Shown here one piece after another: positions 1-7,108 of a stretch of 13,876 nucleotides of DNA. The position numbers and the translations under genes are program-made. The notes under the pieces are model-generated. The model worked only from the letters and a program-made list of their open reading frames with translations. It was not told where the DNA came from and made no database searches. Positions within the stretch are counted from its first letter, which is position 1, and every line of letters starts with the position of its first letter. The DNA is from Syntrophobacterales bacterium (GTDB lineage Bacteria > Desulfobacterota > Syntrophobacteria > BM002), in the NCBI GenBank assembly GCA_030601545.1, contig JAUVTM010000027.1, forward strand, positions 1 to 13,876. The letters run 5' to 3'.

Positions 1-103
1 GCTCTTGATCTTTCCGGTAGTAGGGTGAATCTTCCCAATCGGCCACTGCTTGGGTGAGTTTTTCAAATAACTCCTCAGTGTCGATTGGTGTGGAGGTGGA
101 CAT
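1..103 (-). CDS. N-terminus of an unrecognised protein, cut by the window edge
   Basis: An ATG at 103-101 opens a frame that stays open to the window edge, giving 34 codons. The peptide begins MSTSTPIDTEELFEKL and continues with a charged, probably helical stretch ending in SPYYRKDQE. A purine-rich GAGGG lies about 9 bases upstream and could serve as ribosome binding site. There is no signal peptide or membrane segment in the visible part, so a cytoplasmic protein is likely. It lies 111 bp downstream of the mscS remnant on the same strand. I do not recognise the family and cannot give a function. Confidence 0.55.
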   Translation of the reverse strand, partial: MSTSTPIDTEELFEKLTQAVADWEDSPYYRKDQE

Positions 104-144
104 GGTACTATCCCTCAGTAACTCAGAGCATTGGGCAGACCTGT

Positions 145-167
145 GGGTTTGCAACGTTAGGGTCTAG
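145..167. repeat. 23-bp direct repeat, left copy
   Basis: The 23 bases here match 13830-13852 at 21 of 23 positions in the same orientation, with the shared core TGCAACGTTAGGGT. The copy sits in the gap between the mscS remnant and the partial gene. It is too long to be a chance match in 14 kb and is probably a dispersed intergenic repeat of this genome. An attachment-type site is possible but unsupported. Confidence 0.6.
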
Positions 168-214
168 TCTACCCACTGAACCTGCAAGCGTGAGATTGAT
201 GCAGACTGTATCTC

Positions 215-1019
215 CTATTGCACTGCCGCTTCTTTGTGTTCGTACAAGTGCACATCCCGCTGTGGGTAGGGGATAGAGATGCCCTCTTCGTCAAAACGTC
301 TCTTGACGGTTTCTGTCACATCAAAGTAAGCACCCCAGTAATCTTCCGTTTTCACCCATGGCCGAACCGCAAAGTTGACGCTGTTGTCTCCGAGCTCTAA
401 GACACCGATTGTAGGTGCGGGATCCTCAAGAAATCGATCGTCTTTGGCAAGAATATCTTCCAGGATCTCTCTGACTTTCTTGAGGTCATCACCGTACCCA
501 ACGCCGATCACCATATCCACTCGCCTGGTATCCTTGGCCGAATAATTCGTGATGTTATCTCCCATCATCTTGGCATGGGAACGATGATCGTCTTATTGTC
601 CGGGGTTTTGAGTTGGGTGGCGAAAATTTGGACCTCTTCAACAGTGCCCGCAACTCCCGCACCCTCGATGTAGTCACCTGCTTTAAAGGGGCGGAATATA
701 ATCATGAGAACACCGGCGGCAAAATTTGCCAGGGAGCCCTGCAAGGCCAAACCATAGCCAGGCCGGCGGCACCGATGACGGCAATGAATGAGGTGGTTTG
801 AATGCCGAGCTGATTGATAGCCGCTATGATGACAAATGCGAGCAAGGCAATATAGGTCAGATTGCCCACAAAAGAAATAAGAGTCTCATCGACATTGCCT
901 TTTGCCATCATTCTCTTGGTCGCATTCCTCAGCGCTCTTGCAACCCAGCGACCCACAACGAAAATTACTATCGCTGCGATGATCTTGATTCCATAAAACG
1001 TTGCGAATGCCTGCAAATT
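215..1019 (-). pseudogene. mscS: mscS small-conductance mechanosensitive channel, frameshifted and 5'-disrupted
   Basis: Three overlapping minus-strand frames together rebuild a MscS channel of about 267 residues. The first (to about 753) has the membrane helices and the pore-helix start IAVIGAAGLA. The second has ALQGSLANFAAGVL and FRPFKAGDYIEG, the classic TM3 and beta-domain motifs. The third begins at the KMMGDNITNYS region and runs to the end of the cytoplasmic vestibule (ISIPYPQRDVHL). The frames are separated by two apparent one-base deletions, near 753 (GGTTTGG should follow ATT or ATC) and near 576 (CCCATGCC where CCCAATGCC is expected). About 25 N-terminal residues seen in E. coli MscS are missing, and an insertion sequence abuts the 5' end. 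The intact protein would be an inner-membrane osmotic safety valve. Sequencing error is an alternative cause for the frameshifts. Confidence 0.88.
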
Positions 1020-1032
1020 GAGACTGTTCAAT
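1020..1032 (+). repeat. Left inverted terminal repeat of the IS
   Basis: GAGACTGTTCAAT is exactly complementary to 2592-2604. It is the probable transposase recognition end. Confidence 0.85.
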
Positions 1033-1324
1033 GTTTTTTATTGATGTAAAATCAAACAGTTACATAGGTACCTTTGGGGTAGTTATCCCCACTTTTACGT
1101 TAATTTCATGAGTGTTTAACGCTATTGACATAAAAGTTATCCCCAATTTTTGGGAAAAGTCATCCCCACTTTTTCAGGGGTGACGGATATTGCTCTTTGA
1201 CAAGTGATTTTCGGTAATTTTAAGTAGAATCAATAGGTTTTCTTTCATTTCTCCCCGCAAGCTGGCACCATGAATTATTGAACACCCCCTTGGGTTTTTA
1301 TTGAACAGCTTGCGAGGTGCCGCC
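1033..1324 (+). promoter_or_regulatory. IS leader with iterons, internal end-motif copies and a possible RBS-sequestering stem
   Basis: This gene-free stretch inside the IS holds several structured signals. Three direct 16-bp repeats (consensus AGTTATCCCCACTTTT) start at 1081, 1135 and 1158, each with a nearby G-run that can pair with its CCCC. The right-end motif TTATTGAACA recurs at 1275-1284 and 1298-1307 in the same orientation as at 2590-2599. GGCACC at 1264-1269 is complementary to GGTGCC at 1316-1321, which overlaps the transposase Shine-Dalgarno GAGGTG (1314-1319). A TTGACA at 1197-1202 could be a -35 box, but no good -10 follows at the usual spacing. The arrangement suggests tight control of transposase expression; that role is inference. 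Confidence 0.55.
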
Positions 1325-2596
1325 ATGGGAGAAATCCAGATCCCCTTTGGGACGATTTCTAGTGCTGCAGCAGATCTTGCTGATCGTAAAAATGATCTGG
1401 TTAACTACTTTCTCAGCATCGATACTCAGCCTATCGCCACTGTGGTTGAAAAGGCTTTTGGCCGTCGTGGCCCAAAGGGCTATGGAGTTTCGCTGGTTCT
1501 CTCTCGCATTCTCAAAGTCAAACAGGTCTTCATCTCGGATCGCATCTTGGTTCAACGGCTCAAAGAGGTGGCCACTTACCGAAGGCTTTGCGGATTTTCC
1601 GGTGGTAAAGTGCCAGCGCATAATACGTACAATACCCTGAGGAAAAGACTGGGCATTAGAGGTTATGCTGAGATCCATGCAGGCTTTGTTCGCCATGTTC
1701 ATGCACTCGATCTGCTTGATCCAAAGTTGCCGATGCTTCCAAAGAATCGACGGAAAGGACTTATTGTTGTTGCTGACTCAACCACCATTCAGGCGTATTG
1801 TTCAACCAATGGTAAGAAACAGCCAGATGGCAGCTGGCTCTTTACTGACCCTTCGGTTACTTTCGGCCGTCCCCATCACCGGGATAAGTTTCCCGTTGGC
1901 CACAAGGCCCATTCGCTTATGACCATCACCGGAGTACCGCTGGTAAGCGAAATCAGCCCGAGGAATGCATCAGACCAGGATTATCTGTTTCCTCTCCTAG
2001 ATGAGTTTCGCGAGCGCTTCCCCGAGATCAAGATAGCTTATATTGTGCTAGACCGGGGCTATGATGCAGAACCGATCCACCAGAAACTCTACGAAGACTA
2101 TGAAATCATCCCTGTCATCATTCGTAAAAAGACCGCATATCCGAAAGGCTTTACTGCTGATGGTATTCCCCTCTGCATCTGGGGCCAGCAGATGAGCAGG
2201 GTAGTTGTTGACTATGCCAGGAAACGCAGCAAATACGCCTGTCGTAAAATTTGTCAAAGAGCAGAGCAGATGACCTTTGAGTGCCCATATCTGAAAAACT
2301 CGTTTCGCAATGGGCTGATTTATTACACCAGATTCAAAGACAGTTACCGAAAATACGGCCCTGCCATCCCAGGGTCAACCATATACAAAAAACTCAAACC
2401 CATGCGAACAGCAATTGAAAGGAACTACGGACTGGTCAAGGAAAATCGCTATCGCATGGAACACACCAATACTTACATGGGTATGGATAATGTGTTGATG
2501 CATGTCATTGAACATGATATCTCCTTGACCCTCGATATCATCTTCATGTTTAGGAGATATAAAAAAATCAGCCCATTGCTAAAACTGAATTATTGA
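1325..2596 (+). CDS. IS transposase, DDE (DDE_Tnp_1-like; IS4/IS5/IS1182-type)
   Basis: The enzyme should cut and join IS ends through an RNase H-fold DDE active site. In the 423-residue product the likely triad is D151 (in VADSTTIQAY), D243 (in VLDRGYDAE) and E365 (in RTAIERNYGLVKE). GHKAHSLMTITGVPLV and SPRNASDQDY (residues 193-220) are typical of the insertion-free core of such transposases. Cysteines at 305, 310 and 320 could form a small metal-binding ribbon. I chose ATG 1325 because GAGGTG lies five bases upstream; a TTG at 1301 in the same frame would add eight residues. The TGA stop lies within the right inverted repeat, so the gene fills the element to its end. The length is normal and no frameshift is visible. 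The exact IS family cannot be fixed without a database comparison. Confidence 0.9.
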   Translation: MGEIQIPFGTISSAAADLADRKNDLVNYFLSIDTQPIATVVEKAFGRRGPKGYGVSLVLSRILKVKQVFISDRILVQRLKEVATYRRLCGFSGGKVPAHNTYNTLRKRLGIRGYAEIHAGFVRHVHALDLLDPKLPMLPKNRRKGLIVVADSTTIQAYCSTNGKKQPDGSWLFTDPSVTFGRPHHRDKFPVGHKAHSLMTITGVPLVSEISPRNASDQDYLFPLLDEFRERFPEIKIAYIVLDRGYDAEPIHQKLYEDYEIIPVIIRKKTAYPKGFTADGIPLCIWGQQMSRVVVDYARKRSKYACRKICQRAEQMTFECPYLKNSFRNGLIYYTRFKDSYRKYGPAIPGSTIYKKLKPMRTAIERNYGLVKENRYRMEHTNTYMGMDNVLMHVIEHDISLTLDIIFMFRRYKKISPLLKLNY

Positions 2597-2604
2597 ACAG
2601 TCTC
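2592..2604 (-). repeat. Right inverted terminal repeat of the IS
   Basis: This is the exact complement of 1020-1032. It contains most of the transposase stop codon (2594-2596) and is directly followed by the AAATT target duplication. Confidence 0.85.
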
Positions 2605-2628
2605 AAATTAGAGAATTAGAAAATTAGT
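2605..2628. repeat. Octamer tandem repeat (3 units)
   Basis: Three successive 8-base units read AAATTAGA, GAATTAGA and AAATTAGT. The first five bases are also the right copy of the IS target duplication, so the IS entered the edge of this repeat. Confidence 0.6.
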
Positions 2629-2634
2629 CAAACA

Positions 2635-2697
2635 GGTCAGAGGTCGGAGGTCAGAGGTCAGGGGACAGAAGGCAGCTGGCAGCTGGCAGCAAGCAGG
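2635..2697. repeat. Heptamer tandem repeat (9 units)
   Basis: Nine 7-base units run without a break: GGTCAGA, GGTCGGA, GGTCAGA, GGTCAGG, GGACAGA, AGGCAGC, TGGCAGC, TGGCAGC and AAGCAGG. The unit drifts gradually from GGTCAGA to TGGCAGC, as expected of slippage with substitution. It is non-coding, between mscS and the OPT-like gene. Confidence 0.75.
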
Positions 2698-2712
2698 ATT
2701 TCGAAATGTTTG

Positions 2713-2756
2713 ACGATTTCTACGATTTCAACGGCTTCAACGATTTCCACGACTAG
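2713..2756. repeat. Nonamer tandem repeat (about 5 units)
   Basis: Units are ACGATTTCT, ACGATTTCA, ACGGCTTCA, ACGATTTCC and a partial ACGACTAG. The last unit runs into the stop codon of the OPT-like gene at 2753-2755, so the repeat begins exactly where coding ends. Confidence 0.65.
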
Positions 2757-4714
2757 TACGCCAGCTTACTGAGAGATTTGAGAATGAGCGTCACTCCCAT
2801 GGCGAACATACCGGTAAGCCCCATACCGCAGGAGAACCCCGCCAGAAGGACCGGCGCATACTGGCGCCACATGGTACCGTAGCGCTTGAGGAAAAAGTAA
2901 CGCCCCAGGAACGCCCCTATCACCTCCAGAATCAAGCCATGGGGAGTGGACTGGCCCAGGCCACGAACCACCCCGTACACAAGCATTATAGGTAGGCCAA
3001 AAAGGAAGAGCACCATATAGGTAACCAGACCGAAACCCAGGCCACCTAAAATGTAACTGCCTTTCAGTGCCTGAAAGAAAAGGGAATTCCCTTCCAGAGT
3101 AGACGTCTGCATCAGCAGGGTGTTTAAGGCCTGAAGATGCCAGAGCTCCTGGGCAAAAGGATAGCTACTGGAGGGTATGGGCGCCAAGCGCCAGATGAAC
3201 TGAGAGAATAGAAGACTTGCCACCATAACAACCGGAAACACCACAATCTCTGCTTTAATGATACCCCGAATACTGGTGCCGGTGAGTTCAATCGTTCGAA
3301 ACTGAACCGTAGCCTCACCGTAGTTATGGATTGGAATGGGAGCATACCAGACCTCGATCCCCTGATAGCCGAAGAATTTCGCCCCCGCTATGAAACTAGC
3401 CTCTCGCACCATGGGCAGGCTGACAAACTGCCCGGCGATGCCCTCCATACGGGCGGTAATATAGGAAATGACAGGGGTGTAGATGAACCCGTAGCCAATG
3501 AAAAAGATCCAGGGGAAGTTGGGCACCAGCCAGACACAGAGCCCGGTATAGGCCAGGGTGGAAAACACATAGATGCCAATGGAGATCCAGAAATTGAAAT
3601 CACCCCTGCCAGGTGGTGGACGAAAGAGTTCACGAAAGCTGGCGCGTTGCGTCCCAGAGCTATTGCTGAATGAACGCAGAACATGCCAGATGCCCACGAG
3701 CCCAATGGCGAGACCCAACCCAATCCCAAAACTCATATAGAAATCAAAGTTGTTAGCAAAAATCGTATCAACAGTCCCCATGCCGGGATGCCAGCGCTGA
3801 AGTATACCGTGCTTGTAGAGCATGGGGTTGGCAGCCACCGTGATAATCAACCCCACCAAGCCGCCCATCACCGCCCAAAATGGCAGAACCATGCCAATGA
3901 ATATGAGCCCTAGGTCAAGCTGAATACCTGTGGCCACCGCCGGTAGCACGTTTTCGGTATGACGGGTGAACTCAATCCAAGGGATGGGAATCAGTCGAAT
4001 TGGTTCAGTCAGGAGCAGCCCGGAGACAGCGGGCAGAAGTATGTAAAGCGTCCCGAAAGCCAAGCCTATAACTCCGCCAATGGAGAAAACTCGCCATTTC
4101 CAACTCTTCTGCTTATCTTCAGTGGATTCAGCCAGAGCCATGGTTCCCAAGGCTCCCACCGGTGCCATGGGGAATGGTAGCTTCTCCACATCTGAGGTAA
4201 TTCTGTAAAGGGCGTAACCGAGGCCAAAATGGTCGATACGTTGGATAATCTGAGATCCCATCAGAAGCAGAATGGGAGTCATCCAGTCGCGGTGAAAGAA
4301 GGTGCGCTCCAGGAGCGATTCGGAGCCCGGTTGCGGCGCCACCCAGGTGGGAATGAATTCGGTGAGTCCCAGCATTTGGGCTGCATCCGACTGAACCAGA
4401 TACTGATTCCAGAGCAACCCCTGGAAGGGTGATGCCAGAGCAGCGCCCGCCATGTAGTAAAGGAGGAAAATTTCCTGCTGTTTGAGTTCGGTATAAGACC
4501 TTTTGGCCAGCTCCGCGAAGAGAATAATGGTTACCCAGCGTGCCGCCGGCCCGATACCGGTACCCATGACCAGCTGTAGGTACATGCTGCCCGGCATCAT
4601 GAGAAAGCCAATAAAAATAGCCCCAACCACGGTCTTCCAGTCAAAGCCTTCCTCAAAATGGTCCGGCGGTTGCAGCAGATCTCGGTATTCTTGTAGTTCT
4701 TTGTCTTCGTACAT
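2753..4714 (-). CDS. Large polytopic membrane protein, OPT/DUF6785-like putative transporter (copy 2)
   Basis: A 653-residue protein with roughly 13-14 hydrophobic segments spread over the full length, so it is an integral inner-membrane protein. It starts with an acidic cytoplasmic tail of about 25 residues (MYEDKELQEYRDLL) and has EKLPFPMAPVGALG at about 177-190. That motif matches, in kind and position, EKMNFPLLRVP in the neighbouring protein, which suggests the two are distant paralogs. Both ends of the fold recall the oligopeptide transporter (OPT) superfamily and its DUF6785/DUF6784 relatives, so a peptide or peptide-like substrate is possible but unproven. It is the last gene of the minus-strand cluster, 164 bp below its paralog. 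The ATG at 4714 has no strong Shine-Dalgarno, and a heptamer repeat lies seven bases upstream of it. OPT membership is a by-eye call; integral membrane status is firm. Confidence 0.72.
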   Translation of the reverse strand: MYEDKELQEYRDLLQPPDHFEEGFDWKTVVGAIFIGFLMMPGSMYLQLVMGTGIGPAARWVTIILFAELAKRSYTELKQQEIFLLYYMAGAALASPFQGLLWNQYLVQSDAAQMLGLTEFIPTWVAPQPGSESLLERTFFHRDWMTPILLLMGSQIIQRIDHFGLGYALYRITSDVEKLPFPMAPVGALGTMALAESTEDKQKSWKWRVFSIGGVIGLAFGTLYILLPAVSGLLLTEPIRLIPIPWIEFTRHTENVLPAVATGIQLDLGLIFIGMVLPFWAVMGGLVGLIITVAANPMLYKHGILQRWHPGMGTVDTIFANNFDFYMSFGIGLGLAIGLVGIWHVLRSFSNSSGTQRASFRELFRPPPGRGDFNFWISIGIYVFSTLAYTGLCVWLVPNFPWIFFIGYGFIYTPVISYITARMEGIAGQFVSLPMVREASFIAGAKFFGYQGIEVWYAPIPIHNYGEATVQFRTIELTGTSIRGIIKAEIVVFPVVMVASLLFSQFIWRLAPIPSSSYPFAQELWHLQALNTLLMQTSTLEGNSLFFQALKGSYILGGLGFGLVTYMVLFLFGLPIMLVYGVVRGLGQSTPHGLILEVIGAFLGRYFFLKRYGTMWRQYAPVLLAGFSCGMGLTGMFAMGVTLILKSLSKLAY

Positions 4715-4721
4715 TTCACTT

Positions 4722-4756
4722 CGCAGAGCGCAGAGCGCATAGCGCTAAGCGCAGAG
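4722..4756. repeat. Heptamer tandem repeat, left arm of an inverted pair
   Basis: Five 7-base units: CGCAGAG, CGCAGAG, CGCATAG, CGCTAAG and CGCAGAG. Bases 4734-4745 are exactly complementary to 4858-4869 in the second repeat of this gap. The repeat occupies the region just upstream of the start codon at 4714. Confidence 0.75.
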
Positions 4757-4851
4757 AGTATTTAGGGTAGACACATAAAATCATCGGGCACGAGTTGCAG
4801 TCCTGCAAAGAGCAGAGATAAGTTACTATTCTTTTTGGCCCTGTTCAGTCA

Positions 4852-4872
4852 CGCTATGCGCTATGCGCTTTG
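4852..4872. repeat. Heptamer tandem repeat, right arm of an inverted pair
   Basis: Three 7-base units, CGCTATG, CGCTATG and CGCTTTG, form the reverse complement of the CGCATAG/CGCAAAG family at 4722-4756. It begins a few bases after the stop codon of the DUF6785-like gene. The 95 bp between the two repeat arms hold no gene that I can see. A perfect 6-bp palindromic stem at 4795-4808 (TTGCAG, two-base loop, CTGCAA) lacks a U-tract, so it is not a clear terminator. Confidence 0.7.
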
Positions 4873-4878
4873 CGTCAA

Positions 4879-6858
4879 TTAGCTGGGCAGTACCTGGTAG
4901 CTGGCGAAGCTAAAGAGCCCCACAATAGCCCAGGAGCCCGCCATAAGAAAATCCCCTATGATTAAGCCGATGAAGATAAATCTTATCTTCTTGAAAAGTG
5001 ATACTCCGCCGTATCTCAGGCTCAAATGGTTACAGATCCAGCCCACCAGAAAGCTGAACCAGAGAATCCGCATGGCTGAACTGTAGGCCGTCAAATAGCC
5101 TATGGGATGGATAGGCCACCAGTAAAAGCGCTGATAAACAATCACCAAGGCGAGCATGACCACTGCACCCACAGCCGAGAATATCAGAACCCACTGTCGC
5201 GGCTCACCCGGTGCATCCATGAGACGCTGGACATTTTCGTACACCCCAAGAGTGGTGCGGGTGGCCCAATCCATTTGCAGTTCGCGCAGGCCATATTTAT
5301 GACAGATCACCAGCATGGCCAAGAAGGAGACCAACACCCCTAGAAGGACAGCGAGAATAATCCCTGCAAAAATCAAACGCTTGTTGCGGGCACCTTCGCT
5401 CACCTTGGCACCATGAAGCAGAGAAGGCATCATTGACTCCCGCATATCCACGAACAGGACCTTTTGCATAACCGCAGCCATAAGCAGGCCCAAATTGGTG
5501 AAAAAGCGAGAACCGAAAAAGGAGAGCAGCCCATCCATTGGCGCGGCGGAAAGGGTGAAATAAGGAATGCCCCCCTGGCAAATTATCTTGCTCGACACCA
5601 GCATTATGAAGAAGAATGCACCCAGAATCAGAAGGGCCACTTTAAGCGGCATGCCATAATTGTGGCACCAGTAGAGCAATAAACCAGTTCCCACCCAAAA
5701 CCCCCAGCCGGAGAACCTGGCAGAGGTCCACTCCACATTGGACTCCGCCCTCGGGCTTAGAAAGAAGCACTGCCGGACCACATCCAATAGATGGTAGCGC
5801 GCCAACCAGAGGATAAAAAGGAAAAAGACCGCGTACGCGCCTAATATTTGAGTCTCTTCCGGCCGGGACAGAGTAGGCCCGAAGGTAACCCCCAAGGCGG
5901 CAGAGGGAATGTTGTAACCCAGGACTCCCAGCAATCCAAATAACAGTCCCCCCAACAGGAAAAAGAACCAGAAACTGAAAGAGATCTGCCGGGAAGTAAG
6001 AAAAGCAAAACCAACAAAGGCCGGGTAAATATAGATCTTGAGTTTGTGGAATCCGGAAAAGAGACCGTGCTTAGGAAAGTATGGACCAGCAAGGATCAAC
6101 GTGGGAATCTGGGGTACCTCAGGGAAGTAGAAATGAAGTCCGTTCATGAGATGAAGAAAGACACTGGCCAACAATCCCATAATCAGGAAACGGTTTGCCA
6201 GAAACCGGCCAAACCTGTTTTCATTCAGAGCCTCTTCCATGAGTTGCGGCACCCGGAGGAGTGGGAAATTCATCTTCTCGTTGGCTATCCACTGGTGACT
6301 GAAAATATCCACCAGACAGAGCATCACCCAATAACAGAGGATAACGAAGCCTGCCCAGGTGAGAAGGGGTGGAAACCAAGAATCCCATGGGATCTTCTGG
6401 ATTATCTGCCACCAGCCCAGCTGACTGCCCTTTTCCAGTCCGTTATAAAGGAGCTTGATGGCCACCGGGTTGTCAGGATACCATGCCTGGGGTAAAAGCG
6501 GCTGAATGACTTCCTGCCAGCGGTTGCCAATGCTGGCGAAATGGTAAGGAGCGGTCAGGTTGACGAACAAGGTGCGGACCAGGCCGGTGTAGGCAATCCC
6601 GGAGGCAATTACCATGAGGATCCACATGACCAACAGTTCCCGGCCGCTGAGCCAGTTTGACGAAAAGCGGAATCTGCCGAGCGCTGCAATTCCCACGGAA
6701 AGCAAAAAAAAGATAAAGAAGGGGGCCAGAGGGAAGTGGCCTCCCCCCAGCGGCGTGGCATTGAGGTAGGCATTGTTAAAGGGGGTAATAGCGCAAATCA
6801 GGACACCAAGTCCCACCCCCAATGATATCGCTCGCAGTCTTACCCTACCTTGATCCAT
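4879..6858 (-). CDS. DUF6785/DUF6784-type OPT-like membrane protein (copy 1)
   Basis: A 659-residue protein with about 14 hydrophobic segments. The N-terminal third (AISLGVGLGVL, then SGRELLVMWILMVIASGIAYTG at about 71-92) fits the DUF6785 pattern, including a soluble loop at about 100-160 rich in aromatic and proline residues. EKMNFPLLRVPQLMEEAL at 194-211 follows the fourth membrane segment. The C-terminal part (LRYGG, then a final pair of helices with FIGLIIGDFLMAGSWAI) fits DUF6784. These families are related to oligopeptide transporters, and no substrate is established that I know of. The gene begins at ATG 6858 with only a weak purine run (GAAGCGAAA) as possible ribosome site. It lies 250 bp downstream of the peptidase/FtsX fusion, with a large palindrome between. 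The same-strand arrangement with its paralog suggests the two act as a pair. Confidence 0.78.
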   Translation of the reverse strand: MDQGRVRLRAISLGVGLGVLICAITPFNNAYLNATPLGGGHFPLAPFFIFFLLSVGIAALGRFRFSSNWLSGRELLVMWILMVIASGIAYTGLVRTLFVNLTAPYHFASIGNRWQEVIQPLLPQAWYPDNPVAIKLLYNGLEKGSQLGWWQIIQKIPWDSWFPPLLTWAGFVILCYWVMLCLVDIFSHQWIANEKMNFPLLRVPQLMEEALNENRFGRFLANRFLIMGLLASVFLHLMNGLHFYFPEVPQIPTLILAGPYFPKHGLFSGFHKLKIYIYPAFVGFAFLTSRQISFSFWFFFLLGGLLFGLLGVLGYNIPSAALGVTFGPTLSRPEETQILGAYAVFFLFILWLARYHLLDVVRQCFFLSPRAESNVEWTSARFSGWGFWVGTGLLLYWCHNYGMPLKVALLILGAFFFIMLVSSKIICQGGIPYFTLSAAPMDGLLSFFGSRFFTNLGLLMAAVMQKVLFVDMRESMMPSLLHGAKVSEGARNKRLIFAGIILAVLLGVLVSFLAMLVICHKYGLRELQMDWATRTTLGVYENVQRLMDAPGEPRQWVLIFSAVGAVVMLALVIVYQRFYWWPIHPIGYLTAYSSAMRILWFSFLVGWICNHLSLRYGGVSLFKKIRFIFIGLIIGDFLMAGSWAIVGLFSFASYQVLPS

Positions 6859-6913
6859 TTTCGCTTCTGCTTCGGCTATGAACGGTCACTGCAACAGAAC
6901 GGAGAGCATGTAT

Positions 6914-7097
6914 TAGCCCGGATATTTCACGAATTGCCTGCTACGACCGCGGAGACGACCGTCCTTCCGGGCGTCCTCGGGTGTCGGACCCTGCGACGTA
7001 CTGTTCAAGTACGCCTCGGATCCAACCCCCTGCGGTTGCCCGGTGGCACACTCTTCTCCACGGTCTCGCGACACCAACTCGTGAAACATCCGGGCTA
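6914..7097. mobile_element. 184-bp full-length imperfect palindrome, MITE-like
   Basis: The ends are 23-bp inverted repeats differing at two positions (6914-6936 against the complement of 7075-7097; common core GCCCGGAT, then TTTCACGA). Symmetry continues inward: 6945-6955 pairs with 7055-7065 (10 of 11), CCGGGC at 6967-6972 pairs with 7038-7043, and the centre is a perfect 6-bp stem at 6997-7013. All paired positions add up to 14010 or 14011, so the whole element is one palindrome. TA at 6914-6915 and at 7096-7097 could be a TA target duplication but is also part of the palindrome. No transposase gene is inside. In the operon transcript it would fold as one giant hairpin. I infer a non-autonomous mobile element; a purely structural RNA or DNA role is the alternative. 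Confidence 0.68.
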
Positions 7098-7108
7098 CCA
7101 ACCAGGCA

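Larger units (their letters stand above)
1020..2604 (+). mobile_element. Complete insertion sequence, DDE transposase, 1,585 bp
   Basis: The element is bounded by perfect 13-bp inverted repeats (GAGACTGTTCAAT at the left, its complement at the right) and flanked on both sides by AAATT (1015-1019 and 2605-2609), which fits a 5-bp target duplication. The inverted match extends by two further bases (15 bp) if the flanking TT/AA is counted, so the exact boundary is uncertain by a base or two. It holds one full-length transposase gene on the plus strand, opposite to all neighbours, preceded by an unusually long leader of about 290 bp. It lies at the 5' end of mscS and within an AT-rich octamer tandem repeat. 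Both ends, the gene and the target duplication are intact, so it is probably a recent and possibly active insertion. Confidence 0.88.

Noticed and set aside
1081..1174. Replication origin from TTATCCCCA iterons
   Set aside because: The motif departs from the DnaA box TTATCCACA, lies inside an IS leader, and has no dnaA or AT-rich unwinding region next to it.
2635..2756. CRISPR array
   Set aside because: The periodicities are 7 to 9 bases with no spacers, so these are simple tandem repeats.
4795..4808. A perfect hairpin TTGCAG-TC-CTGCAA as terminator
   Set aside because: The stem is only 6 bp with a two-base loop, and no T-run follows on the transcribed strand.
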